DNA of 22,638 bases from MWBV01 sp964418095 (lineage in GTDB: Archaea; Nanobdellota; Nanobdellia; Pacearchaeales; GW2011-AR1). Shown here piece after piece: positions 1 to 7,349 of this stretch; positions within the stretch are counted from its first letter, which is position 1; the number at the start of each line of letters is the position of its first letter. The notes under the pieces were generated by a model that did no database searches, was not told the origin of the DNA, and saw only the letters and a program-made list of their open reading frames with translations. Made by a program: the position numbers and the translations under genes. The stretch spans positions 1-22,638 of the forward strand of contig CAYQKM010000009.1 of the NCBI GenBank assembly GCA_964418095.1, read 5' to 3'.

Positions 1-1
1 A

Positions 2-685
2 ATTTACAATGACCCTAAATATGCTGGGAAGAAAATAAGTTGCTGTTCATATCCTCCATATTTATATCCTCCAACTAATTTATCTAAACCTGTTGCTCCA
101 AATTTAATTGTAGGATTAACCCAGTGGAGAAGTTGGTTTAATGACAAGGAATCAGATAGAATATATAAGGAAGTTAGAAATGAGTGGATAAATTTCCTTC
201 CTTCAAAAGAGGTTTTCAGTTATGATTATTATTTATACAATAGAGAAGGAACAAAGACACAAAATCTTCCTGCATATTTCCCTCAGTTAATTGTTAGTGA
301 TCTTAGAAGCCTTAAAGAAAACTCTATTGGGGAGTTCATGGAAGTTTATAGTAACTGGCCTGAATGGCATCTTACATGGGATTCATTTGCAGCAACTTCA
401 TTTAATGTTTATGTTACTTCTCGTGTTTACTGGGATGTTAATTTGGATATAGATGCATTGCTAAATGAGTATTATGAATTATATTATGGACCTGCAAAGA
501 ATGAGATGAAGGCATTTGTTGAATTTTCTGAAGCTAATTATATTTTTGCTACTGGACTTGGACCTCAAAATTCTAGTGTTATTCCTACAATGAAGAGTAT
601 GCTTAATAATGCAAAGTCTGTTGCAGGAAACACAATATATGGGCAGAGAATTGATTTATTAATTGGTTTAATTAATTCAAAATAA
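2..685 (+). CDS. DUF4838 glycoside-hydrolase-like protein, C-terminal part
   Basis: The reading frame is open from the left edge, so the start lies outside the window and 227 residues are visible. The pattern matches DUF4838, a family of large proteins related to alpha-glucuronidase-type glycoside hydrolases. There is a FPQLIVSDLRSLKE segment, then an SNWPEWHLTWDS region, a helix with YVTSRVYWDVNLDIDALL, and the typical ELYYGPAKNEMKAF motif (dimetal-free helical end of the fold). The visible part is the end of the catalytic-like barrel plus the C-terminal helices. Substrate and activity cannot be read from this fragment. It is convergent with the Cys-repeat gene on the minus strand, with only 2 bp between the stop codons. 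Family assignment is from motif recall; a different TIM-barrel glycosidase is possible. Confidence 0.65.
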   Translation: MYNDPKYAGKKISCCSYPPYLYPPTNLSKPVAPNLIVGLTQWRSWFNDKESDRIYKEVRNEWINFLPSKEVFSYDYYLYNREGTKTQNLPAYFPQLIVSDLRSLKENSIGEFMEVYSNWPEWHLTWDSFAATSFNVYVTSRVYWDVNLDIDALLNEYYELYYGPAKNEMKAFVEFSEANYIFATGLGPQNSSVIPTMKSMLNNAKSVAGNTIYGQRIDLLIGLINSK

Positions 686-687
686 AT

Positions 688-1657
688 TTAAAATCCAAAA
701 CAGCTTCTGTATTTTACAATTCCTACATACTTAATTAAGATTGCTGCCTCTGACATTTCTGTTTCAACTCCTAAATCTCCATTTGTGTTTGCCCTTGGAA
801 TTACTTCACATAAATTTGTAGGAGTAATTTCAGAAATATATTTTGTGTGCATGAGAATTGTTAAATCTGGTTCTCCTGTTGTTAGAATCTTGTCTTTTCC
901 GATTAGAATTGTGTCTAATTCTATTCTTTGTCCGTATTGATAATTAAAGAAGTGTAATGCAACAATTCCATTTTTGGGTAAACTTGAAATAAATCCACTT
1001 GATAAGATAGCCTCTTTAACTTTAGCTAATTCTTCTGGAGTTAAGGCAGTAACTATTGGACAATCTTGGCAAGGACCTCCACANNNNNNNNNNNNNNNNN
1101 NNNNNNNNNNNNNNNNNNNNNNNNNNNNNNNNNNNNNNNNNNNNNNNNNNNNNNNNNNNNNNNNNNNNNNNNNNNNNNNNNNNATCTATTCCTAGTTCTC
1201 CTTGGTTTTGAATTCCATCATAGCAAGTTGGACAAGCTTGGCAAATTGTCCCTCCACAATCTATTCCTGTTTCATCTTGATTTTGAATTCCATCATAGCA
1301 ACTTGGAGGGCATGCATCAGGGCAAGGACCTCCACAATCTATTCCTAGTTCTCCTTGGTTTTGAATTCCATCATAGCAAGTTGGACAAGCTGTGCAAGGA
1401 CCTCCACAATCTATTCCTGTTTCATCTTGATTTTGAATTCCATCATAGCAAGTTGGCTCTGGAATTTTTGCATTAGACATTTCACCCTTGTTAAATTTTA
1501 AATTAAAACCAAATATCTTGGAGTTTTGTCCGTGAGATTTTATTATAAAAAACACAAGAACTGCGATTAAGGATATAATTATAAAGAGTTTTAAGTATTT
1601 TTTAAACTTGGTTTTCTTTGTTTTCTTAGTATCTTCATTCTCTTTATCTTTCACCAT
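688..1657 (-). CDS. Membrane-anchored Cys-repeat protein, interrupted by assembly gap
   Basis: The N-terminal part (158 residues before the gap) has a short Lys-rich cytoplasmic start, one membrane segment at about residues 21-39 and no clear cleavage site, so it is probably a signal-anchor protein facing outward. From residue 68 it carries repeats of 24-26 residues built on CYDGIQNQ(D/G)E(T/L)GIDCGGPC, a Cys-rich motif common in secreted proteins; the cysteines probably form disulfides. After the 100-N gap the minus strand continues as CGGPCQDCP followed by a 120-residue globular end that stops at 688 (TAA). Counted with 100 Ns the two parts are out of frame, but each part ends exactly on a codon boundary, so this is one intact gene rather than a frameshift. 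The C-terminal domain is not recognised. A TATA-like ATTATAAAGT lies 31-40 nt upstream (1688-1697). Confidence 0.8.
1057..1456 (-). repeat. Tandem 72-78 nt repeats coding for Cys-rich units
   Basis: At least four and a half copies of the Cys-repeat unit are visible. Units alternate between a DETG and a GELG form, so the real higher-order period is about two units. Positions 1184-1238 and 1337-1391 are identical over 55 nt at a spacing of 153 nt. This near-identity explains why the assembly broke here. Confidence 0.85.
1084..1183. other. 100-N scaffold gap
   Basis: Exactly 100 Ns, a conventional placeholder for a gap of unknown size. It sits inside the Cys-repeat array. The two flanks (ending CCTCCACA and starting ATCTATTCC) read together exactly as the intact repeat does at 1329-1345, so the true missing length is probably zero or a whole number of repeat units. 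Confidence 0.97.
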
Positions 1658-1730
1658 TTTTTTATTATTTAAACTAATAAAAGCAGATTATAAAGTTTTT
1701 GTAAATTGATTATTTAGTTAATTAGTAAAG

Positions 1731-1738
1731 TTTATAAT
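1731..1738 (+). promoter_or_regulatory. TATA-like box of tRNA-Leu
   Basis: TTTATAAT lies 25-32 nt upstream of the first tRNA base, the usual archaeal box A distance. The minus-strand gene's own box at 1688-1697 makes this a divergent promoter region. Confidence 0.5.
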
Positions 1739-1762
1739 TAGTTCTTAGCTATTTTGGGTTAT

Positions 1763-1846
1763 GCGGGTGTGCCGGAGTGGTCAAACGGGCTGGACTTAAG
1801 ATCCAGTAGCTTAGTGCTTGCGAAGGTTCGAACCCTTTCACCCGCA
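1763..1846 (+). tRNA. tRNA-Leu (anticodon TAA)
   Basis: The acceptor strand GCGGGTG (1763-1769) pairs with CACCCGC (1839-1845), followed by discriminator A at 1846; CCA is not encoded. The anticodon arm is CTGGA-CTTAAGA-TCCAG (1790-1806), giving anticodon TAA at 1797-1799, which decodes UUA. A long variable arm (about 1807-1821) marks a class II tRNA as expected for leucine. The T arm is GAAGG-TTCGAAC-CCTTT (1822-1838). No intron is seen. Its 3' end forms the first copy of the tandem repeat that follows. Confidence 0.96.
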
Positions 1847-1953
1847 TTTTTGTAAAAAGTGCGACTCGGAGATTTTAATCTTTTCACCCGCATTTTCAGA
1901 GAAAGTGCGACTCGGAGATTTTAATCTTTTCACCCGCATTTTCAGAGAAAGTG
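1835..1953 (+). repeat. 46-bp tandem repeat derived from the tRNA-Leu 3' end
   Basis: CACCCGCATTTT recurs at 1839, 1885 and 1931, an exact 46-bp period. The first copy is the genuine tRNA 3' end plus flank; copy two is 1881-1926 and copy three is partial (1927-1953). Each interval carries AGTGCGACTCGGAGATTTTA. The 25 nt ending at the CACCCGCA of copies two and three align without gaps to the tRNA T arm and acceptor strand. The T-stem pairing survives (GGAGA/TCTTT), but the loop TTTTAAT has lost the conserved TTCRA. These are decayed copies of a tRNA 3' part, made either by repeated integration or by local duplication. Confidence 0.85.
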
Positions 1954-2002
1954 AATTAAAAAAATTTATAAATGAAAAATAACTAAATATAATAATTAGA
2001 AA

Positions 2003-2539
2003 ATGAAAAAAGGTGAAACAAAGAAAAAGGAAGTAGATAAAGCAGTTAAAGAAAAGAAAATAGATGGAAAATTCAATTTAAACAAAAAGAAATTGCCTCT
2101 TGCTCTTAGGTTTATTTCAATATGGTATTATGTTCTATCAGGGTTATTTGTTTTAATGGGAATTATCTTTATTGTATCTTCAGCAAAGTTGACCTCGCTA
2201 ATACTTGACCCTAATGGAATTTTTGGGGGCTTGGAAGGTGCAGAACTTATTCAACAAATTAACCCTGGAACTGTAACGGGGGTTATTATCCTATTAAGTG
2301 TTTTCACCTTAGCATTGGGAGTACTTTATTTTTTTATAGCAAGAAATTTGTTCAAACTAAGAAAATGGGCAAGAGTTGTTGCAATAATCATTTCATCAAT
2401 TAGTTTAGTATTTCAGATAATCAATATAAGTGACGGGGCAAATTTCCAGATAATTGTCTCTATGGCAATAAACATTTTTATTATAACTTACTTATCATTC
2501 TTTAAAGAAGTTAAAGAATTGTTTAATATGAAGCATTAA
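2003..2539 (+). CDS. Four-helix integral membrane protein, unknown function
   Basis: 178 residues. A Lys-rich cytoplasmic tail (1-30) is followed by predicted membrane helices at about 36-59, 91-113, 124-141 and 147-166. A loop between helices one and two contains LDPNGIFGGLEGAELIQQ. No catalytic motif is visible. This layout resembles generic small polytopic proteins common in archaea, but I cannot name a family. TTTATAAA at 1965-1972 sits about 31-38 nt before the ATG, so the transcript is probably nearly leaderless. The gene lies just after the tRNA-derived repeats and is probably transcribed independently of the nuclease gene downstream, which has its own TATA-like box. Confidence 0.85.
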   Translation: MKKGETKKKEVDKAVKEKKIDGKFNLNKKKLPLALRFISIWYYVLSGLFVLMGIIFIVSSAKLTSLILDPNGIFGGLEGAELIQQINPGTVTGVIILLSVFTLALGVLYFFIARNLFKLRKWARVVAIIISSISLVFQIINISDGANFQIIVSMAINIFIITYLSFFKEVKELFNMKH

Positions 2540-2584
2540 AATAAAAAGATAAATTCTTTTATATTGATAATTAATATAAAGCTT

Positions 2585-3328
2585 ATGAAAAATTTAAGAT
2601 ACATCATTTTTCTTGGGATCTTGGCTATCTTATTTATTGGTGTAAATTATAATTCTATTGATGGATGGGTTGCTAAAAAATTTGGAAATGAAGAGTATGT
2701 TGTTGTTGAAAGAGTTGTTGATGGAGATACTGTTATTGTAAATGGAACATCTATTAGGTTGTTGGGAATAAATACTCCTGAAAAAGGTGAAATGTATTTT
2801 TCTGAGGCTAAAGAGTATACTGAAAGTTTAGTAATGAATAGAACAATAAAAATAGAGAGAAGAGGAAAAGACAAATATAATAGAGATTTAGCTTATTTAT
2901 TTTATAGTGGAGAAAACCTTAATTCTAAAATAGTTGAAGAAGGATATGCAAACTATTATTTTCCTCAGGGACCAGATAGTTATTATGGAATGTTTGAGAA
3001 AGCTTGGAAAAAATGTATTGAAAGTAATAAAAATTTATGTGAGGCATCACTAGATAAGTGCTCAAAGTGCATTGTCTTAAAAAACTTTGGGCCTAATGAA
3101 GATTTAATATTGCACAATTCATGTGAGTTTGAGTGTAATTTAGATTTATGGAGTGTAAAAGATGAAGGAAGAAAAACATTCACTTTTAAGGGGTTTGTGC
3201 TTGAGAGTAATAATGTAGTAAAAATAACAGCTAAAGAATTTAATAAAACATATGTCTGGACAAGCACAGGAGATAGTGTATTTTTAAGAGATGATAAAGG
3301 TAAGTTGGTTCTTTGGAAAAGCTATTAG
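2585..3328 (+). CDS. Membrane-anchored SNase-like nuclease with C-terminal lamin-tail-like domain
   Basis: 247 residues from ATG 2585. An in-frame TTG at 2564 exists, but it lies inside the likely TATA box (TTTTATATT, 2557-2565), so the ATG is preferred. A hydrophobic segment at 5-20 probably anchors or exports the protein. The thermonuclease (SNase) domain covers about 38-130: DGDT 46-49, Arg58, GINTPE 61-66 with Glu66, and KYNR 97-100. These match the catalytic Arg, Glu and Arg of staphylococcal nuclease; one calcium-binding Asp is replaced by Asn63. Residues 162-247 look like a lamin-tail-type beta domain (LDLWSVKDEG, GDSVFLRDDKGKLV), often found on extracellular nucleases. It probably cuts DNA or RNA outside the cell, for defence or nucleotide scavenging. 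A second SNase-like gene lies at 4366-4827. Confidence 0.88.
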   Translation: MKNLRYIIFLGILAILFIGVNYNSIDGWVAKKFGNEEYVVVERVVDGDTVIVNGTSIRLLGINTPEKGEMYFSEAKEYTESLVMNRTIKIERRGKDKYNRDLAYLFYSGENLNSKIVEEGYANYYFPQGPDSYYGMFEKAWKKCIESNKNLCEASLDKCSKCIVLKNFGPNEDLILHNSCEFECNLDLWSVKDEGRKTFTFKGFVLESNNVVKITAKEFNKTYVWTSTGDSVFLRDDKGKLVLWKSY

Positions 3329-3368
3329 GTACTTTAACATTTAAAAACATGTTTTAATAAGTATACTA

Positions 3369-3770
3369 ATGGGAGGAGTATTAACTCATTTTTCAGTTGC
3401 GATTATTTTAGGAGGAATTATTTGGATATTTTCTAAAAAGTGGTATTATGGAGTAGCTTTTGGAATTGGGCATTTAATTCCTGATCTAATAAGCTTTGGA
3501 ATAACCGGAATAAAGCAGAAATCATTAAATCCGAGTATTATTATGACTAATGACTGGTTTTCACCTCTTGCAACATTCAGCCATAATGCTTTGAATTGGG
3601 TGCTTATTTTACTGGGAATAACAGTTATAGGAGTTTTCCTATATTGTATTAAGAAAATTAGTAAAAAGAAGTTTTTAGCTTGGATATTAACAGAGATTTG
3701 TTTTATCGTTGGATTAATTATACATTTAATTTTAGATAAAATAGTAATTGAATCTAATTATTGGATTTAA
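3369..3770 (+). CDS. Small membrane protein, possible YdjM/DUF457-type metal-dependent hydrolase
   Basis: 133 residues with about three membrane segments (5-22, 76-96 and 102-122). It contains GHLIPD at 34-39, a SHNALNW segment with His72, and HLILD at 119-123. Such spaced His/Asp motifs at membrane borders resemble the YdjM (DUF457) family, annotated as membrane-associated metal-dependent hydrolases, although the usual HRGxTHS motif is not obvious. The biochemical role of that family is poorly known. A TATA-like CATTTAAAAAC (about 3338-3348) lies 21-31 nt before the ATG. The family call is tentative. Confidence 0.8.
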   Translation: MGGVLTHFSVAIILGGIIWIFSKKWYYGVAFGIGHLIPDLISFGITGIKQKSLNPSIIMTNDWFSPLATFSHNALNWVLILLGITVIGVFLYCIKKISKKKFLAWILTEICFIVGLIIHLILDKIVIESNYWI

Positions 3771-3838
3771 ATAAAATATGCTGGATTAGTGGAATCTGCT
3801 GAGGATAAATCTTTAAAAACCTTGAACCTCTTAGATAA

Positions 3839-4345
3839 ATGATGAAGAGAAGGGCGAAAATAATTCTTGTGGTTATAATAATTGTTGCAATTTTAATGGC
3901 AATTATGTACTTTATATCTGTTACCAAAGAGAAAAATATTACAGGAGATTCTATATTAAAATCCTCTGTAAAAGGAGAAAAAATAGACAAGGAATTTTTA
4001 GATAATCATGTAACAGAGGTTGTGAGTATTGTAAATAAAAATGAAAAATATCTTCAATTTATAAATAATTCAAAATATAATTCAATGAACCTTATTATTG
4101 ATAAAAAATCCTATTGTTTAGAGTATGATTCTAAGAGTAAGAAGATTATTCAAGTTGAGCCAAAAGAAACTGATTTTACAATGAAAGTTAGCACTAAAAA
4201 ATTTAAGAAAACATATGATTTGTATGAGGAAGGAAAATATAAGGAAGCTGGAATGAAAGTTATGGGAGATATTCCTAGAAAAGTTAAGATTAATTTATTT
4301 AAACAGTGTATGGAAACTGATTGGTGCAGAAATGGGCACTTATAA
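3839..4345 (+). CDS. Single-pass membrane protein, unknown (weak SCP2-like pattern)
   Basis: 168 residues: a basic start, one membrane helix at about 8-26, then a soluble domain of about 140 residues. The second half (DFTMKVSTKKFKKTYDL, then a GKYKEAGMKVMGD stretch) is reminiscent of the SCP2 sterol-carrier fold, but this is only a pattern impression. Three cysteines lie in the soluble part, two of them in CMETDWC near the C-terminus, so the domain may be extracytoplasmic. Two adjacent ATGs (3839, 3842) are both possible starts. CTTTAAAAAC at 3811-3820 is the likely TATA box. It is convergent with the second nuclease gene, 20 bp away. Confidence 0.78.
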   Translation: MMKRRAKIILVVIIIVAILMAIMYFISVTKEKNITGDSILKSSVKGEKIDKEFLDNHVTEVVSIVNKNEKYLQFINNSKYNSMNLIIDKKSYCLEYDSKSKKIIQVEPKETDFTMKVSTKKFKKTYDLYEEGKYKEAGMKVMGDIPRKVKINLFKQCMETDWCRNGHL

Positions 4346-4365
4346 TTGTTTTAATAAAAATGTTT

Positions 4366-4827
4366 TTAGTTTGAAATTTCAATGCATGTTTCAGGAGGAA
4401 TTTGTAAAATAATTCCATGATTATTCTCAAAAATATATCTATTAATAGAGGTATTATCTCCTTTAATATAAACCCATCTTAAAATGCGATTGTATTTATC
4501 TTTATCTGGGCCATTATAATTTGATTCTTTTAATTCAACTTCTTTATATAAAATCAACTCTTCTAAAAAATATTTTGCTTCTTCATATCCTTCTTTATTT
4601 TTTTCAGGAGAGTCTATGCAAAGAAGTCTTACTCTTTCTCCTGAACATAATTCAAATGTATCTCCATCTATTACTTCTTTAACAACTAAAGGATTATCCT
4701 TACAAATATTTAATAATTCTTGAGAAGGATTTTGTGTTGTAAATTCTTTAGATAGTAATTTATAACCTATAAAAAATAATATTAGTAAAGAGAGTATTGA
4801 AAGTATCCAGACCCAGTATTTTTTCAT
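4366..4827 (-). CDS. Membrane-anchored SNase-like nuclease
   Basis: 153 residues. A hydrophobic N-terminal segment at 5-24 is followed by a compact thermonuclease domain: IDGDT at 53-57, Arg67, CIDSPE with Asp72 and Glu75, and KYNR at 111-114. These cover all three catalytic positions of staphylococcal nuclease and both calcium-site Asp residues, so it should be active. It is shorter than the SNase at 2585-3328 and lacks the lamin-tail-like domain. Several Cys residues (42, 61, 70, 148) fit export and disulfide formation. The role is probably degradation of external nucleic acid. An AT-rich TATA-like stretch lies about 25-35 nt upstream of the start on the minus strand. Confidence 0.87.
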   Translation of the reverse strand: MKKYWVWILSILSLLILFFIGYKLLSKEFTTQNPSQELLNICKDNPLVVKEVIDGDTFELCSGERVRLLCIDSPEKNKEGYEEAKYFLEELILYKEVELKESNYNGPDKDKYNRILRWVYIKGDNTSINRYIFENNHGIILQIPPETCIEISN

Positions 4828-4913
4828 TTAAATATTAGTGAAGTTTAAAATTTAAAATTAACTGTTTTAATTTAATCAATAAATATAAAAATAAGGTTAT
4901 TGAATATATAGGT

Positions 4914-6341
4914 ATGATTGCTAAATATAAACTAAGAGTTTTTAATACTTTAAGCAGAGAAGTTGAGGAGATTAAGCCAATAAAGAAAGGTAAAATTGGA
5001 ATGTATTCGTGTGGACCAACAGTTTATGGAAGAGCACATATTGGGAATATGAGGGCATATATTTTTGCTGATACACTTAAAAGAGTTTTAGAATATTATG
5101 GATATAATGTAACTCATGTTATGAATATTACTGATGTTGGACATTTAACTTCTGATGCAGATAGTGGAGAAGATAAAATGCAAAAATCTGCGAGAGAAGA
5201 AAGAGTTAGTGCTTGGGATATATCTAAGAAATACACTAAATTATTTTTTGAAGATGAAAAAGAGCTTAATATAAAAAAACCCGATATAGTGTGCAAAGCT
5301 ACTGATAATATTAAAGAGCAAATAGAGCTTGTTAAATCACTTGAAAAGAAAGGATATACTTATAGAACAAGTGATGGAGTATATTTTGATACTTCTAAAT
5401 TTAAAAGATATAGTGATTTTGCTAAATTAAATATTGAGGGGCTGCAAGCAGGGAGAAGAATAGATTTAGGTGAAAAGAAAAATAAAACAGATTTTGCATT
5501 ATGGAAGTTTTCAAGTGAAAGTGAAAAAAGAGATATGGAATGGAATTCTCCTTGGGGAAAGGGATTTCCTGGGTGGCATATTGAGTGCTCTGCTATGTCA
5601 ATGAAATATCTTGGAAATAATTTTGATATTCATACTGGAGGAATAGACCATATTCCAATTCATCATACAAATGAGATTGCTCAGTCAGAGTGCTCAACAG
5701 GAAAGAGATTTGTAAATTACTGGATGCATTCTGAGTTTTTAGTTATGGGAGATAAAGAAAAAATGAGCAAATCTCTTGGGAATGTTATTAATCTTGATAC
5801 AATAAAAGAAAGAGGATATAGTGCATTAGATTATAGATACTTATGTTTAGGTGTTCATTATAGGAAAAGAATTATATTTAGTGAGGAGAGTTTAAAGAGT
5901 GCATCTAATTCTATGCAAAATCTTAAAAATAAAATTCTTGAAATAAGGAAAGATAATTCAAAAATAATTGAATTAAGTAAATTAAGCAGTAACTCAAAGA
6001 AGTATTTAGATGAATTTAGAGAGAGTGTGTTTAATGATTTAAATACTTCAAAGGCACTTGCTATAATGTGGAATGTTCTTGGAGATAGTGAATTAGATAA
6101 TTCTGAGAAATACTCTCTTGTTTTAGAGTTTGATAAAATTTTTGGACTAAATCTAAATAAAATTAAAAAAGAGAAAATAAAAATTGATTTAAATCTTCAA
6201 AAATTACTGGATAAAAGAGAAGAGTTTAGGAAATTAAAGAAATGGAAAGAGGCAGATAAAATACGTGATGAAATTCTTGCAAAAGGATATAGTATTTTAG
6301 ATACAAGTGAAGGCCCAAAACTTGAGAAGTCTGAAAAGTAA
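4914..6341 (+). CDS. cysS: Cysteinyl-tRNA synthetase
   Basis: 475 residues, the usual length for the enzyme. It charges tRNA-Cys with cysteine using ATP in the cytoplasm. The class I catalytic core has the HIGN variant of HIGH at 42-45 in the typical MYSCGPTVYGRAHIGNMRAY context and KMSKS at 283-287. Zinc-site residues are visible as Cys33, the Cys of GWHIECSAMSMKYLG, and His/Glu of HHTNEIAQSE. The C-terminal helical part ends with the usual REEFRKLKKWKEADKIRDEI anticodon-side segment. TATA-like AAATATAAAAATA lies about 21-34 nt upstream of the ATG. The gene is complete and shows no oddity. Confidence 0.97.
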   Translation: MIAKYKLRVFNTLSREVEEIKPIKKGKIGMYSCGPTVYGRAHIGNMRAYIFADTLKRVLEYYGYNVTHVMNITDVGHLTSDADSGEDKMQKSAREERVSAWDISKKYTKLFFEDEKELNIKKPDIVCKATDNIKEQIELVKSLEKKGYTYRTSDGVYFDTSKFKRYSDFAKLNIEGLQAGRRIDLGEKKNKTDFALWKFSSESEKRDMEWNSPWGKGFPGWHIECSAMSMKYLGNNFDIHTGGIDHIPIHHTNEIAQSECSTGKRFVNYWMHSEFLVMGDKEKMSKSLGNVINLDTIKERGYSALDYRYLCLGVHYRKRIIFSEESLKSASNSMQNLKNKILEIRKDNSKIIELSKLSSNSKKYLDEFRESVFNDLNTSKALAIMWNVLGDSELDNSEKYSLVLEFDKIFGLNLNKIKKEKIKIDLNLQKLLDKREEFRKLKKWKEADKIRDEILAKGYSILDTSEGPKLEKSEK

Positions 6342-6438
6342 ATGCAGTTCTTATTGAATTGAATATATTTATAAAATACAATTATCTTAATTGATAAGAG
6401 GTTGAACCCAAATTAATTGAGGTTAAAAAAGAGGTGAA

Positions 6439-6735
6439 ATGATTGCTGAAAATACTGCGAGTATATTATATCCTGCCTTATTAGGAGGAATTGGAGGATT
6501 AACAAGAGGAGTTGTAGGATTATTAAAAGCACTTTCTTTAAGGAGAAAAATATTGTGGGGATATTATGCTATTACTGTTGGTGTTGCTTTAATAATAGGG
6601 GTTTTTACAGGAATAATATTTAATTTTGATTATAGGTTGTCTCTTCTTGCAGGATATGCTGGAACAGATATTTTAGAGGGAATTTACAAGAGTTTTGCTG
6701 TTCAGAAAGTTTATGTTGGAAGTCCGAAAAAATAA
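6439..6735 (+). CDS. Small hydrophobic protein, holin-like appearance, unknown
   Basis: 98 residues with a Gly-rich first hydrophobic region (about 7-30), a clear membrane helix at about 42-61 and a third amphipathic stretch containing LSLLAGYAGTDILEGIYK. The small size, two or three helices and the GYAGTDILE pattern look like the LydA/phage-holin style of membrane protein, but similarity is too weak to assign. Translation probably uses GAGGTG at 6431-6436 directly before the ATG. The leader has three GAGGTT/GAGGTG motifs (6398, 6419, 6431), and ATTTATAAAATA at about 6367-6378 is the likely TATA box, giving an untranslated leader of about 40 nt, unlike the leaderless neighbours. Confidence 0.75.
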   Translation: MIAENTASILYPALLGGIGGLTRGVVGLLKALSLRRKILWGYYAITVGVALIIGVFTGIIFNFDYRLSLLAGYAGTDILEGIYKSFAVQKVYVGSPKK

Positions 6736-6800
6736 ATTCTCTCAAAAGGTTTAAAAGTTATAAAGACGTGTTAGAGTAAGGTAAAATAAAGAAGGTGAAA

Positions 6801-7349
6801 ATGGAATTACAAAGGTATATTGATTATATTGTTGAATCAAGAAAAAGGGGATTTAGAGACGAAGTTATAAAACAGAGTTTAATTGAGAAAGGTTGGCCTG
6901 AATCAGAAATAAAAAAAGCATTTTACAAGGTTGATGGTGAAGAGTCATTTACACGAGAGGTTGAAGAAGAAACAAAGATTAAATCTGGTAAGAAAACAAA
7001 GAAATCAGCTAAGGAGAGTGTAAAAAGCAAAGGTGTGCAGGAAAAAGTTGAGTATACTAAAACCGGGATGGTTGATACTAGTGCTGTTATGATATTTTTA
7101 GATAATGAATTAAGAGATGCTCTGAAAAAGAGGGCAAAAAAGAATATGTTTACACTTACAGAGCAGGTTGAAGATATTTTAAGGAGAAGTGTTTTAAGAC
7201 AGAAATTAAAGAAAACTCCTTATGATGGAAAGATTGATGATAAATTAGTGAGTGTTTTTTCTAGGAAAAAAACTGGTCCAAAGACAAAAGCTAAGAAAAA
7301 ACCTGTGAAAAAGAAAGCTGTTAAAAAGAAAGTTAAGTCTAAAAAATAA
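6801..7349 (+). CDS. Ribbon-helix-helix-like protein with lysine-rich tail
   Basis: 182 residues from ATG 6801; an in-frame GTG at 6795 is part of the ribosome binding site GAAGGTGA, so it is not preferred. Three parts are visible. Residues 1-42 form a small helical domain (YIVESRKRGF, SLIEKGWPESEIKKAF) also present in the protein at 8342-8617. Residues 95-133 (VMIFLDNELRDALKKRAKKN, then LTEQVEDILRRSV) have the strand plus two helices of a ribbon-helix-helix fold, which usually binds DNA as a dimer. Residues 156-182 are almost all Lys with Pro/Val/Ala, like histone H1-type tails. It is probably a nucleoid or DNA-binding protein. Its stop abuts the stop of the next minus-strand gene with no base between. 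Confidence 0.82.
   Translation: MELQRYIDYIVESRKRGFRDEVIKQSLIEKGWPESEIKKAFYKVDGEESFTREVEEETKIKSGKKTKKSAKESVKSKGVQEKVEYTKTGMVDTSAVMIFLDNELRDALKKRAKKNMFTLTEQVEDILRRSVLRQKLKKTPYDGKIDDKLVSVFSRKKTGPKTKAKKKPVKKKAVKKKVKSKK

Noticed and set aside
974..1476. ORFs on both strands running through the N gap
   Set aside because: They are products of the placeholder Ns or of the shadow of the Cys-repeat array; only the minus-strand gene is supported by domains on both flanks.
1835..1953. CRISPR-like array
   Set aside because: The intervals are themselves identical, so there are no unique spacers, and no cas gene is nearby.
2564..2584. TTG start for the first nuclease
   Set aside because: The codon lies in the likely TATA box and adds a non-hydrophobic stretch before the signal-like helix.
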